64,000 bases of DNA from Fomes fomentarius (lineage: Eukaryota > Basidiomycota > Agaricomycetes > Polyporales > Polyporaceae), in the NCBI GenBank assembly GCA_022606135.1, contig JABYQN010000005.1, positions 372,001 to 436,000 on the forward strand, written 5' to 3'. The notes beneath the pieces are model-generated. The model made no database searches, had not been told where the DNA came from, and worked only from the letters and a program-made list of their open reading frames with translations. Shown in pieces: positions 46,876-58,237 of the stretch (position 1 is its first letter; every line of letters starts with the position of its first letter). A program made the translations under genes and the position numbers.

Positions 46876-47996
46876 ATGCTTGGTTTACCCTCCGACTCCA
46901 ATCTCACCTCTGAGCCGCTATGGTCTCGCACTGCACGTACCTCCCGCAAAGCGGTACACAAGATGAACAAGGCCGTCATGCGGTCCCATCACTTCCACAT
47001 ACCGAAATATAACTTGCCAGTACGCTTGCGACCGGTACGTCTTCCCTCAGTATGGTGGGTACGCACGACCATCCTCAATCGACTTCGCGTAGTGGTTCCT
47101 CCTCTTCACCTGCCTCGTCCTCCTTACCCTAGCCTTCTTGGGCTTCACCAACGTCTCTCACTCGCTTCCTATAAATGACAAGGCACTCCACTTTGTGTGC
47201 ATGGGATTTGCCACCGCGGTCTTCTACTTCATATTCGACGTCGAAGAGTAAGCCCATCCATCCTTACTTGGCATACTCTCCTTGAACCTCATACGCCTAC
47301 AGAGATGCTAGGCGGATATGGTTCTGGCGCAGTGCGCCCCTCATCTTCACTGGCGTAGTGTGTTTCTTCTTTGGAGGCATTCTGAGTGAATTTGTACAGT
47401 CTATGCTGCCGGTCAGTCCGTTCGCCATGTCAGCACCGGTTACGGAACGCTGAAGTCAAATATAGTACAAAGAATTCCAGGTCGGCGATGTGGCGGTAGG
47501 TCTCGGCCGACGAGGTTGGATGTCCCTCCTCACTGAATAATTTACTCGTTGCAGGCGAATCTGCTGGGGTCTACCCTTGGACTATATGTTGCCTACCACC
47601 TCGAGCGGTACTACAGACATCGACGCGAGGTACCGCACAGTGCTCGAAGTTTATCGTGTCCGTTTATCATTGACCACTTCCATCTGCCAGATATCGCGTC
47701 TCTATCGTCCGCTAGACACCGAATACGTCTCGTCAGACGACGAAGACGACAGCGAGAGTGGAGGAACGCAGCTTCTTCCAATCCACAACCAGCCGAGGAC
47801 CCCTCATGATCCTAACAAGTCATCTTCCCGTCCTAGCCGAACCGGCCCGCCCAAGTCGACACGTCTGTCCGACGTCTGGGACGAGCGTGAAGAGCTGTTC
47901 GATATCGGTGAGGAGAGTGAGGATGACGACGAACCTCGAACGGGCGGCGGCGCCCCTCCACCCCCTCCGCCAAAGATTGTTGTGTCGAGCAACTGA
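46876..47996 (+). CDS. VanZ-like domain membrane protein
   Basis: Six exons (46876-47034, 47093-47247, 47303-47411, 47466-47495, 47555-47629, 47691-47996) give 277 residues from the first ATG. The ATG at 46978 would give a protein 34 residues shorter and fits the family start better. Four hydrophobic helices: WFLLFTCLVLLTLAFLGF, KALHFVCMGFATAVFYFIF, APLIFTGVVCFFFGGILSE and ANLLGSTLGLYVAYHL. NDKALHF and FQVGDVAANLLGSTLG are the VanZ-like signature, with the conserved Asp in VGDVAAN split by a short 30-nt exon. The C-terminus is acidic and disordered, ending in a Pro7 run. VanZ-like proteins are linked to glycopeptide resistance in bacteria; the fungal role is unknown. Confidence 0.85.
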
Positions 47997-48203
47997 GGTA
48001 TCCTACATACTATATACGAGCTGCGTGTAATGTGTACTGGTATCGTTGGGTCATGGACTATATAGGTAGCTTCAACACAGTTTTCCTTTTTCTTGAAGAG
48101 TTCGGACTGTTGTGGATGAGATTGAAATCTCCATGTGCAGGGCTACGGACTGAGATGAAGCGCGTGCGCGCGGCGCGTCTCGCCATGACCGTGTCTCTCA
48201 TCC

Positions 48204-50492
48204 ATGCCGACATGTCTGGTCTCCTCTGGCCTACTGCGCTCTTCCGCACGACATCATAGCTCGCACACGCATAGACTGGTGCGCCATGCACGTCGGCTCG
48301 TGCCCTCGAACGCGACCACCGGAGTCCGACGCGTTTCAAGCACGACTACGAACGGGCTCCCAGCAACATATGAGAAACAGCGGGCCCACGTCCTGACCGC
48401 GCTGCATAAGACGACCTCGCTCCTTCCGCGGATACTACCTAGCTCTAGACCGGGTACGAACGGTGTATTGCTGAGGGAATCTTTGGCGTTTTGGGAGGAT
48501 GTGCTGGGGAAGGTGTATGAGGACTTGACGCTTACGTCGGAGAAGCGGGAGGAAGACCGAGTGAGGGTCGTAGGTACGTGTCGACTCTGAATTCTTGGAA
48601 TGCAGGGGATGATTGACTGCTCTACGTCTAGTCTACGGAGTTGACGGACAGTCCGGGGCGAACGAGCTCGTGACGGCTCTCTTGGAGGATCCGTTCGTGA
48701 CCGACGAACAGAAACAGACATTACGTTCGCGTTGGAAGGAGAGACCAGAAGGCGGTCGTACAGTGAAGATACAGTACGTCATGATCTCCTGTCTACAAGG
48801 GTTTACCACTCACGTCTCGCAGGTACGGCACGTCGCACGCTGGCGACGGAGACGTCGTACACGTCCAATCCTCCTGGCTGCAAAGCTTCGGCGTGCCAAT
48901 AGAGGTGACCGAATACAAACTCCCGCACACTTCCCTGTCTCCCGATCCTGAGAGTGCCAAAGCTCTCTTTACAGCAGACGTGTCTGTCGTCCTCTGCAAC
49001 CCGGTCTCCACACCCTTACCATCCATCCTACCTACGTCAACAAACCTGGCCCCTCCTATCCCGCGCGGAAACACCATCCTCGCGATACTTTCGCCTTCTC
49101 CCGCACACCCTTCCACAGCCGCACACGGCTCTGAACTCCAAGCCCTCGCCGCTCAAAACACACTGCGTCTCGTATTCGTTGACCCCACACGAGCCATACA
49201 TGGGCTAGATATGCTAGGCAACAGTGTAGCCTCACCAACCGCCGTCCAGCGGTACCAAGACGACTTTTCGGGTTCGAATGTCTCCGCTGTGACCCGCACT
49301 GTTAAGGAGATCCTCTCTGAGGGGACAAGTAACTCAGGCAAGGCCTCCCAGTCCGCGCGGGTAGCAGCAGTGCACGCTCAGACAGGAAAGGTACTCATCC
49401 AGGACGTGCTGGCCACCTGCCGCGCTGTCCTCCACAAAGCCGAACTCGAGGCGGACGCGGTTCTCACCGGGACAAGTACCCTCCGCCAACAGATCGAGGA
49501 AGCGAAGGCGAAGGTCCACCTCGAAGTCTTTGGAACGGAGGACAAGGATGGAGACGACATCGCAAAGGCAGTCGCGCAGGCCAGGAGGAACGTGCAGGCG
49601 ACGATGGACGCGCTCCAATGGTACAAGCTATTCTGGAGAGTCGACGATGTGCGCGAGGTCGTCACCGCCGCTGTGGACAGAGCGTGGTGCCGGGACCTCG
49701 AGCGCAAGGTAAGTACTACGTGCTGATCCCTCTCCATGACTGACTGAAGCACCCGCTCACGCCTCTCTCCAACAGCTCGTGTTCCATGCTGGTCGCCTCG
49801 CGTCCCTGCAGACGACCCTTGCCGAGTCCGCGCACGCACTCACTCACTCCTTCCCGCCCTCCTCGATCTACCACTCTCCTGTCCTGCACAACACCCTCGC
49901 ACGCATCGCCTCCGCGCCCTCCTACCCCCTCCCGCCCACCGCACTCACCGGCCCCCTGCACGCCCGTCAGAGTCAACTCGTGTTCCCCACAGAGCGCCTG
50001 CACGCCTCTGCCCAACGCGCTGTGGTCGGCATGAGCGGGAGCGTTCTCGGAGGCTTCGGCGTTGCCTGGGCGGGCTGGGCGACCGAGCTCCAGCTCCTCG
50101 GTGGGATCATCGATGTCGGCATGAGCACCGAGACTGCGCTGGGCGTGGGCATGCTCGGGGCTGCCGTCGGCGTGAGGTGGGCCGTGGGGAGGTGGGAGAA
50201 GGCGAAGCGGCGGTGGTGGAAGGACTGGGGCCGTATCGGGGAGGGGCTTGATAGAGACCTCAAGGTCAGTGGTTGCTCCATATTGTGGGTCTCGTTTGCG
50301 TTCTGATTTCAGCACGTTTGCTAGGTCGCCCTCTCACAGACGATGTCGGAGCGTGTGGTCGTAGTGCCCCAAACTGCGTGCACGAGCTTAGAGGGGATTG
50401 TTGAGAAGAGAAAGGTGGAGGTGGAGGAGCTTCTCGACGAAGTAGATGTTTTGGATAGCGATATCGGCAACCCGCACGATCATACACGTTAG
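48204..50492 (+). CDS. mitochondrial Mmc1-like protein
   Basis: Five exons (48204-48573, 48632-48773, 48823-49708, 49776-50264, 50325-50492) give 684 residues, phases all closing. The N-terminus is rich in Arg, Ser and His and lacks acids for 60 residues, as expected of a mitochondrial presequence. The C-terminal part has a long amphipathic region, then two adjacent membrane segments (VVGMSGSVLGGFGVAWAGWA and TETALGVGMLGAAVGVRWAV) followed by a basic Trp-rich helix (RWEKAKRRWWKDW). I recall this layout from fungal proteins annotated as Mmc1 C-terminal domain; that assignment is from memory of the architecture and is moderate. It is convergent with tRNA-Gly and the cysteine synthase gene. Confidence 0.7.
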
Positions 50493-50589
50493 TTGTGTTG
50501 TAGCGAATTAAGCTGCTGGCTGCATCCCACCTCATCGTGAAGAAGTGGCAAGAGGGTACTTACGTAAAAATTCAAGAGGACCGTCTTTA

Positions 50590-50660
50590 TACACTGAGCG
50601 GGAGTCGAACCCGCGCCGCTTGCTTGGAAGGCAAGCATGATACCGTTTCACCATCAGTGT
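50590..50660 (-). tRNA. tRNA-Gly (TCC)
   Basis: The minus strand folds into a cloverleaf of 71 bases without intron. The acceptor stem is ACACTGA/TCAGTGT, A box TGGTGAAACGG, anticodon stem CTTGC/GCAAG with loop CTTCCAA giving anticodon TCC, and the T arm contains GGGTTCGACTCCC. It starts with A rather than the more usual G, but the stem is fully paired. Confidence 0.9.
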
Positions 50661-50740
50661 ATGCAGCGGTAGTTTACATGTGATTATATAGGCTTTGCGC
50701 GCGCCTCGATATAGAATGAAAGTGAATTTCATCTGTGCCC

Positions 50741-52154
50741 TCAATCTAATACAGCATACTTCTTCAAGTGTTCTGGAATGGCGGTCTCAAGCCCCTTCGC
50801 CTTCAGCCACGCCTTCGAGAACAGGCGACTCTGGTAGCGATATGCGCCGTCGCATAGAATGGTAGCAATCGTTTTGCCTGCCATAGAGACAGTCATCAGA
50901 TTCAGCAGACATGTCGTAGTGCTCTTGGAGACGTACCAGGGCCCAGCTTTTGCGCCAGTTCAACGGCAGCCACAACGTTAAGGGCCGAACTAGCACCCAG
51001 GTAGATACCCTCAGTGTCCAAGAGGTCATAGAGCATGGCGATCGACTTCTCGTCGGGAACATGCAGGGCGCCATCTAGCTCCTTCACAAAAGTGCCCAGG
51101 TTGTTCGTGATGCGGCCCTGGCCGATACCTGTGTACCAGCACACTAGCTGTTAGTATCCAATTCGACGTCTGAAGACTCATGAACTGCCGTTAGGCTCGT
51201 CGTACCTTCGGTAATCGAGCCACCACTACGCTCCTTCAGCTTCCCGCCGCTGGTGATGTAGCTGTGGAGCACACTGCCCGGGGGGTCCGCCAGCCAAATC
51301 TGCGTCTTGCCGTCGCTCTTCTCCTTCAGCGCACGGCCGACGCCTGCGAGCGTGCCGCCTGTCCCAGTCGCGCAGATGAACGCGTCGACCTTGCCCTGTG
51401 TCTGCTCCCAGATCTCCGGCCCAGTCGAGTGGTAGTGTGCCTCCGCGTTGGCGGTGTTGTCGAACTGGTCCGTCCAGATCGCATTGGGGAGGGTCTTAGC
51501 GAAGTCGCGAGCCTGGTGGTTGTAGTTCCTCGGGTCCTCGTAGGCCACGGCGGGTACGGGGTACACTTCTGCACCGAGCATGCGCAAAAGGTCGATCTTT
51601 TCTTGACTCTGCGTGTGTTGTCGTGGAGATCTCAGCAGCTATGGTGGATGCAGTGTGCAGTGTGAGCGTGCGCACCTGTGTGTTGGGCATGAAGATGACA
51701 CAGCGGTAGCCCTTTGCTCTGCATACGTGCGCAAGGCCAATCCCAGTGTTCCCTGCGGTACCCTCGACGACCGTTCCTCCCGGCTTCAGCCTACATAGTT
51801 TGCCCGCGGTCAGCTTGTCCTCCGCCACATAGTACTACGTGAAGGAATACTTACAGGCCTCGCTTCTCCGCATCCTGAATGACCCCGAGCGCAGCGCGGT
51901 CCTTCACGCTCCCTCCCGGATTTTGCAACTCGCTCTTCGCGACGATGTTGCACCCGGTCAATTTCGAGAGTTTCTCGAGACGGACCTGTCGCGCAATCAG
52001 ATGGTATGAGTACACAGGTGTCGAAGGGGGAACATGACAGAGATGTCACCAATGGTGTGTTCCCAATCGCACCGACGAACCCGGAGACAGCGCGCGACGT
52101 AAACGCGCGAGAGAGCGGTTTCGCTTGCGTCCTGAAGGCAGCGTACAAAGCCAT
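50741..52154 (-). CDS. cysteine synthase (PLP-dependent, mitochondrial-type)
   Basis: Six exons on the minus strand (52154-52050, 51985-51855, 51790-51676, 51608-51206, 51128-50937, 50877-50741) give 360 residues. It is a beta-family PLP enzyme that makes cysteine from O-acetylserine or a related donor and sulfide. Seen: leader [18 protein letters not shown] (mitochondrial-like), [34 protein letters not shown] with the PLP lysine, [16 protein letters not shown] (phosphate-binding loop), [17 protein letters not shown], and [14 protein letters not shown]. It provides the cysteine used by the glutamate-cysteine ligase encoded at 34199-37082, though the two genes are not adjacent. Close fungal homologues are called cys-12/cys-17 type; exact orthology is not decided here. 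Confidence 0.93.
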
Positions 52155-52782
52155 GGTGGAAGGTCAAAGTGAACGAGGCTGAGGTCCTCGGAAGGAGGAA
52201 TATATGTGCGGAACTTCATGGCGTTGACGGGACCGATGGCTTATGACCGAAGCGAGGCAGTCTCACAGTGAAGGCGTCATCATGAGCAAGCTCTCCAGGC
52301 GACAAACAGGCTGCAACCTTTTCCTAACGGTATTTCAAACGTCTGTAATCCTCAACCAGCAAGTGGGTGCCGCGAGGCAGGAGACGCGGATGGCCACGGA
52401 CATAGCTGCGCTGCAACCCGCAGCTCCGTGATGTATTGCATGTAAGAGGAAAGACAGGGACGTGATAGAGCACATGAAGGTAAACCGCAGATCTAACGCT
52501 AGACGACGCGAGAGAGGAAACACAAAGGCGACTGCCTATCCATTAAAGTGAGGAATACAGGTGTATCTTCGAGGAAGAACGGGGTAACACACATGGACAC
52601 GAAGTGTAAAAACCTGTGAAGTGGTTGAGGTAGCTATCGAGACTGAAAACGTGTGGACCGTGTCCGTCGTGCGAGCGTGCGTCATGCGGGCCGTTACATG
52701 GTCGAGATCACCATACGTGGGGGGTATAGAGCAGAATGGGGGATCGCAGACGATTCACCGAGGCGAAACAAACGCACGCAAT
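52155..52782. other. intergenic
   Basis: 5' flank of cysteine synthase and 3' flank of ARF6 (both minus strand). No coding region seen. Confidence 0.5.
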
Positions 52783-53670
<888 letters not shown>

Positions 53671-54113
53671 GGCTGGCTGTGGATTGCAGAAAGTAACGAA
53701 CGACGGGGGTGGGTGGGAGTGTGCGGAAGAACGGAAGAGTCAACAAATTCGCGCGGCGCGTCCAACGACAGACCAGCTCAAGTCGCTTGACGGCACACCT
53801 GGACCCCAGCAGGACCCCGGACACTTCACACGTCCATGTTTCGGGTCCCACCCGCCGATCCATGACAACTCCACCTCGACGACAAGAGTCGATGATTGTT
53901 TACTTATCGCCGGCTACTCCGACCAGGACTGGTGACTCGTGAGGTATCTATGCCGAAGACGAGTCCTTGACTCCTTCGCGAGTAATGGACATATACCCGT
54001 GGAAGCACATTATACGTTCATTAATGTCTAGCATAATACAGAACACTCCAGGCGCATCAGGTATACAACGAACCATTGACAAGAAGTCCAACCCAAAAAA
54101 AGTGTCCCAAGAC
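53671..54113. other. intergenic
   Basis: The promoter of ARF6 and 3' flank of the LRR gene, both minus strand. No coding region supported. Confidence 0.5.
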
Positions 54114-56321
54114 CTACGAGGGCGTAGGCTGAGGCGAACCGAGCTGTGACTGGTTAAACACCTTCAGCCACCCTTCGCCCATATCAGAGCGCAGTGCCTC
54201 GATTCGCGCACGGAAAGCGTCCGCCTCCCTGAACTGGTTGTCCCCTTCCTCTTTGCTCGGTTCGTACACAGAGGCAGATTGACGTGCACGCCGCGCCTGG
54301 GCACGTGTCAGGGTCGAGGACTTCCGATGGCCGAGCGGTCTGCCTTGCGTTGTGGGCGCGAAGGAGTCGGAAGGATCAGGACTGTGTGAGGAGGGGGCGA
54401 ACTCCGTCATGTGTCGACTGTGCCTTGACTTGGGCTTCACGACGGCAGTGGGCTGAGGCAGCGCTGTGGGGGCTGCAGGAGGAGGGGAGAAAGAACTTGG
54501 TGGCGGAGGTGTTTGGGTGGATGTAGGGACGGGTGCAGAAGGTGCAAGGGTAGCAGAGGGTCGATCCGGCACCGCACTCCGTTTCACAGGGCTGACAGTC
54601 CTCGAAGGATTGGGGCGCGAACTACCTTCGCTGCTTTCAGGAGCCCCGTCAAGGTTCACGATCCGCTTGTTCTTCTTCTTCCTTCCACGAAGCTGACCCG
54701 CTGCTAGGTGAGGAGACGTGGGATGAGATGCGGGCGAGGAAGTCGGGGAGGCGTGAAGGGGGCTGCTGTGCGCGGGCGCGGAGCCATTGAGCTTGGACGG
54801 GCTACCGACGGCGACCACTGGGGGCGAGTAGGCAACGGACTGGGGTCTGGAGGAGGTCATCTGCTCCGGGGGAGGAGAGGCCAGGTATCGCTTCTCGTAG
54901 AAACCAGGCGGAGATCCATCGAGAACGACGTTCTTCTTCTCCTTCCAGAAGAAGTCGAAGCAGCGTATCCGGTATCCCTCTTCGATCTCCACAAGGGGGT
55001 TGCCCTCTATGGACACTTCGGCAATGTTGGGAAGAGTGGCAAGACGACCGACTTCTGCGCTCTCTTCAATGAGATTGTGGCGCAGATCGACACGCTCAAG
55101 TGCATACAACCGTTCGAGGCCGCATATGGACTCAAGGCGGTTATGCGAGAGATTCAGGGTGAGGATTCCGCCAAGATTGGTGTAAATCCCGAGGACGGAA
55201 TCAATCATATTGTCCGAGAGGTTGAGGTAGACTAGATTGTAAAGCGCAGACAAGCCAGGAGGGGTGGATACAAGGAGGTTGGAGGATAGGTCGAGGTGTG
55301 TTAGTGAGGTCATATACGGCAGAAATGCAGTCGGAAGGAAGGTGAGCGCGTTGTCGGCAAGTGAGAGGTGTCGTAGGAAAGCCCACTTGAGCGATGGGAG
55401 CTCGTTGGAAGGGAGAGGTTTCGGGGTATCGTGTGTCGGTGAATCGGCGTCCAGGTCTGCTTCTTCCTCTCCGTCCTCGTTACCCTCTGGCACAGTCTCG
55501 GGTAGTTGCGTGCTATGAAAAGACGATTGCCGCGAGATGCCTCGAGAAAGGTTCCTTGAGTTGAGAGAGCTCACTCGACCTTCTCGCCTGGCCTGGTCAT
55601 CCTTCACCGCACTGATGAAGATGTCAGACACGTCTTCCAGTCCGCTCCGCTTCACGGTGAGGCTTCGCAGGCTCTCCGCTAGCCGGTCCCATCCGAGGAT
55701 GGTGCAAGGATCTATATCGGTGCACTGAAGGCTCTGGAGGTTCTTGAATACTTCCAAAGGTAGCGCGGTGTCGTTGGGGGAATCTCTCGCCAGCTCAGCG
55801 ATGAGCTTCGGCTCAGGAGCATGGAGTGCGAGTGCAGGTAGCTTGGTGAAACTACTGAAGAGATACTTCAACTCGGCATCGAGGCTGGGAGGAGCGGGCC
55901 TGCCGAACCATCCCACCCCTAGCGATAGTCGGGAGACGGCGGAGAATGATGAGCGTAGAGACACAAAGGAGAGGGCGTCGGACTTCTCTCTGTTCATGGG
56001 AATCTCGATATAGTTGATGGGGCGGGAAGGGTTGTCGACCTTAACGTCCAGCGACCCAACATGGAGCCCCAAGGCTTCCATACGCATGAGGAGGTAGAAT
56101 AGGTGATGATGGTCGAACTCTAGCACAACAGGCTTCGCATTGGCAACTGCGGAGGGGTCGGAGACAAACCAGCCAAGGGGATTGAAGACGGATACCTCCG
56201 CGGACTGAGCAGCTTTCGTCCGCCTCCGTCGTACCGGCACCGCCGCTGCTAAACCTGCTTCGTGGGTTCGAATGTACTCCGCTATGCGGCGCACGTACTC
56301 ATCGCCAGGTTCTGGGTCCAT
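54114..56321 (-). CDS. leucine-rich repeat protein, intronless
   Basis: A single exon of 735 residues with an ATG at 56321. Residues 1-300 contain NPLGWF and a beta-rich region of unknown type. About 310-445 are six or so LRRs of the SDS22/dynein-light-chain type: LRHLSLADNALTFLP, LTHLDLSSNLLVSTP, LVYLNLSDNMID, LTLNLSHNRLESICG, LERVDLRHNLIEE, and a cap IAEVSIEGNPLVEIEEGYRI. Then follow 230 residues of Ser/Pro-rich disorder with a basic cluster (RGRKKKNKR) and a final helix. The architecture recalls fungal LRR proteins related to STK11IP; I cannot assign a function. It is one of two intronless long genes here. Divergent from RAD23 with a CACGTG site between. Confidence 0.82.
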   Translation of the reverse strand: MDPEPGDEYVRRIAEYIRTHEAGLAAAVPVRRRRTKAAQSAEVSVFNPLGWFVSDPSAVANAKPVVLEFDHHHLFYLLMRMEALGLHVGSLDVKVDNPSRPINYIEIPMNREKSDALSFVSLRSSFSAVSRLSLGVGWFGRPAPPSLDAELKYLFSSFTKLPALALHAPEPKLIAELARDSPNDTALPLEVFKNLQSLQCTDIDPCTILGWDRLAESLRSLTVKRSGLEDVSDIFISAVKDDQARREGRVSSLNSRNLSRGISRQSSFHSTQLPETVPEGNEDGEEEADLDADSPTHDTPKPLPSNELPSLKWAFLRHLSLADNALTFLPTAFLPYMTSLTHLDLSSNLLVSTPPGLSALYNLVYLNLSDNMIDSVLGIYTNLGGILTLNLSHNRLESICGLERLYALERVDLRHNLIEESAEVGRLATLPNIAEVSIEGNPLVEIEEGYRIRCFDFFWKEKKNVVLDGSPPGFYEKRYLASPPPEQMTSSRPQSVAYSPPVVAVGSPSKLNGSAPAHSSPLHASPTSSPASHPTSPHLAAGQLRGRKKKNKRIVNLDGAPESSEGSSRPNPSRTVSPVKRSAVPDRPSATLAPSAPVPTSTQTPPPPSSFSPPPAAPTALPQPTAVVKPKSRHSRHMTEFAPSSHSPDPSDSFAPTTQGRPLGHRKSSTLTRAQARRARQSASVYEPSKEEGDNQFREADAFRARIEALRSDMGEGWLKVFNQSQLGSPQPTPS

Positions 56322-56714
56322 CGTCGGCGTAGTCGTGGGTAGTAGTTGTAACGGAAATCGTGAAACGTGGGTACAGTCCGAACAGTGTGTGGCCTAGGGC
56401 TGCTGACAATTAAAGGCGCATGGGATTTGACCCGCGCCCCTAGACGCACGTAATGAGCCATGCCGCATCCAACTATCGAGCTTGCACCAACCTTGGTCCA
56501 ATACTGTCTCCCAACGCGAGCGGAATGGCGGAAACGGCGGAGGCGTGGGCAAAGACGATGAAGGCACGAAGCAAGGACGCGATTGCCATTTACGGCACAT
56601 CGCCGGGGAGTCGCGAGCACGTATCACGTGCCGGGACGCGTCAGTCAGTACGCCTCCGCATCCTTTTGGCGCTAGTGAGACCTTGTTCTCCACATCCATC
56701 TCTCGCTGCCCACC
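56322..56714. other. bidirectional promoter region
   Basis: About 390 bases between the LRR gene (-) and RAD23 (+), with no coding exon. It contains a CACGTG palindrome at 56625-56630 and a weak pol III box-B-like string near 56425, discussed among the rejected items. Confidence 0.5.
56625..56630. promoter_or_regulatory. CACGTG E-box upstream of RAD23
   Basis: A perfect palindrome 85 bases upstream of the RAD23 start codon, in the shared promoter with the LRR gene. It is a potential bHLH factor site; seen in sequence, function inferred. Confidence 0.35.
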
Positions 56715-58237
56715 ATGAAAGTCACCGTAAAGACGCTACAGCAGAAGGTTTTCCAGGTAGCTGAAACCTCAGCTTGAATGGGAAGATTCAAGCTCATGTA
56801 GATGATTGCAGATCGATGCGGAGGGCTCAGATACCGTAGGCGACCTGAAGAAGAAGATTCAGGAGGCCCAAGGACATGCAGTCGAGAGTCAGAAGCTGAT
56901 CTACTCTGGTGCGTGTACGTGAAGCTCGGCTTGAACAGACATGTTGAAGCGTGTTGCAGGCAAGGTCTTACCCGACTCGAAGACTGTAGAATCATGTGAG
57001 ATCAAGGAGAAGGATTTCCTCGTCCTCATGGTCTCGAAGGTGGGTTCGATCGTGAATATACCATGTCGTCACAACGTACTGAGTACCCCCATATCGCCTT
57101 AGCCCAAGCCAACTCCATCTGCTGCCGCTTCAACAAGTTCTACTCCCGTTGCGAGTACCGCGCCACCAGCTGTTGCTGCCCCCGCCGCCGCCGAGACACC
57201 CACCGCCGCACCCGCTCCTCCTGTTGCCGCTGCCGCCCCTGAACCACCTAACGCACCCATCATCACGCCAGCACAAGCTGCGCCAGTCCAGGCGACTGAG
57301 CAGCGTGCGTTCGGAGACTTCCTGACAGGAGAGGCGCTACAGTCGACGATCCAGAATATGGTGGAGATGGGTTTCGAGCGTGAGCAGGTCATGCGCGCTC
57401 TCAGGGCGAGTTTCAACAACCCCGACCGCGCTGTCGAGTACCTCTTCAACGTACGCCAAATTCATTGTGCATGCATCGACCTCCCACGTTCATAGAGAGC
57501 TGACCAATCTGTGCTCTTCGGTATCATTAGGGAATTCCTGCTCACTTGGACCATATTGCTGCCGGACCAACTGCTGCTGCTGCCAACCCCGCTGCCCCTG
57601 CCGCCACAACTCCAGCATCTGCCGCTGCTGCTCAACCCGCCGCTCCACCTGCTCCACTTGCTCCACCTGCTCAACCGGCTCAGGCCCAGAACCTGTTCCA
57701 GCTCGCTCAACAACAGCAGCAGCAACAACGGGGAGGCGCAGGTGCCGGCGCTGGTATTCCCGGACTAGGCGCAGGCGCAGCGGGAGCTGGTGCAGGCGCA
57801 GGTGGTGTTCCGAATCTCGCTGGGCTTCTGAACAATCCCGAGATTCAGCACCTACGTGAAATCATGATGCAGAACCCCCAGCTCGCCCAACCGGTCATCC
57901 AAGAGCTTGCCGCCTCAAACCCCCAGCTCGCACAACTGTTTGCGCAGCACCCGGAGGCCCTCGCACATATCCTGGGTGGTGACTTCGGAGACGATGAGGA
58001 GGGTGGTATCCCACCTGGCGCGCAGGTTATCCAGGTCACGGAGGAGGAGCGCGCTGCGATCGAGCGGGTACGTAGTTCATCTGGTCCTATCTCCGAGTTG
58101 AGGTCTGATTGTCGTCGTTCTAGTTGGAGGCACTCGGCTTCCCGAGGCAAGTTGTGATCGAAGCGTACTTTGCCTGTGATAAGAATGAGGAGCTCGCCGC
58201 AAATTACCTCTTCGATAGCGCGATGGACGAATCATAA
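56715..58237 (+). CDS. RAD23: UV excision repair protein Rad23
   Basis: Six exons (56715-56756, 56812-56908, 56960-57039, 57103-57450, 57531-58067, 58124-58237) give 405 residues. Rad23 binds Rad4/XPC in nucleotide excision repair and shuttles ubiquitinated substrates to the proteasome. Domains: UBL 1-75 ([45 protein letters not shown]); an Ala/Pro linker; UBA1 about 147-189 ([33 protein letters not shown]); a second Ala/Pro/Gln linker with a short poly-Gln; XPC-binding STI1 region about 283-335 ([20 protein letters not shown]); UBA2 about 365-402 ([29 protein letters not shown]). Confidence 0.97.

Noticed and set aside
49716..50315. 199-codon antisense open frame
   Set aside because: It lies opposite a well-supported exon pair of the Mmc1-like gene; composition is that of a shadow of Leu/Ala/Ser codons.
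56400..56470. tRNA-like string on the minus strand (TGGCTCATTACG and GGGTCAAATCCC)
   Set aside because: Box A and box B resemble a tRNA, but no acceptor or anticodon stem pairs at the right spacing. Probably chance or an old tRNA relic in the promoter.
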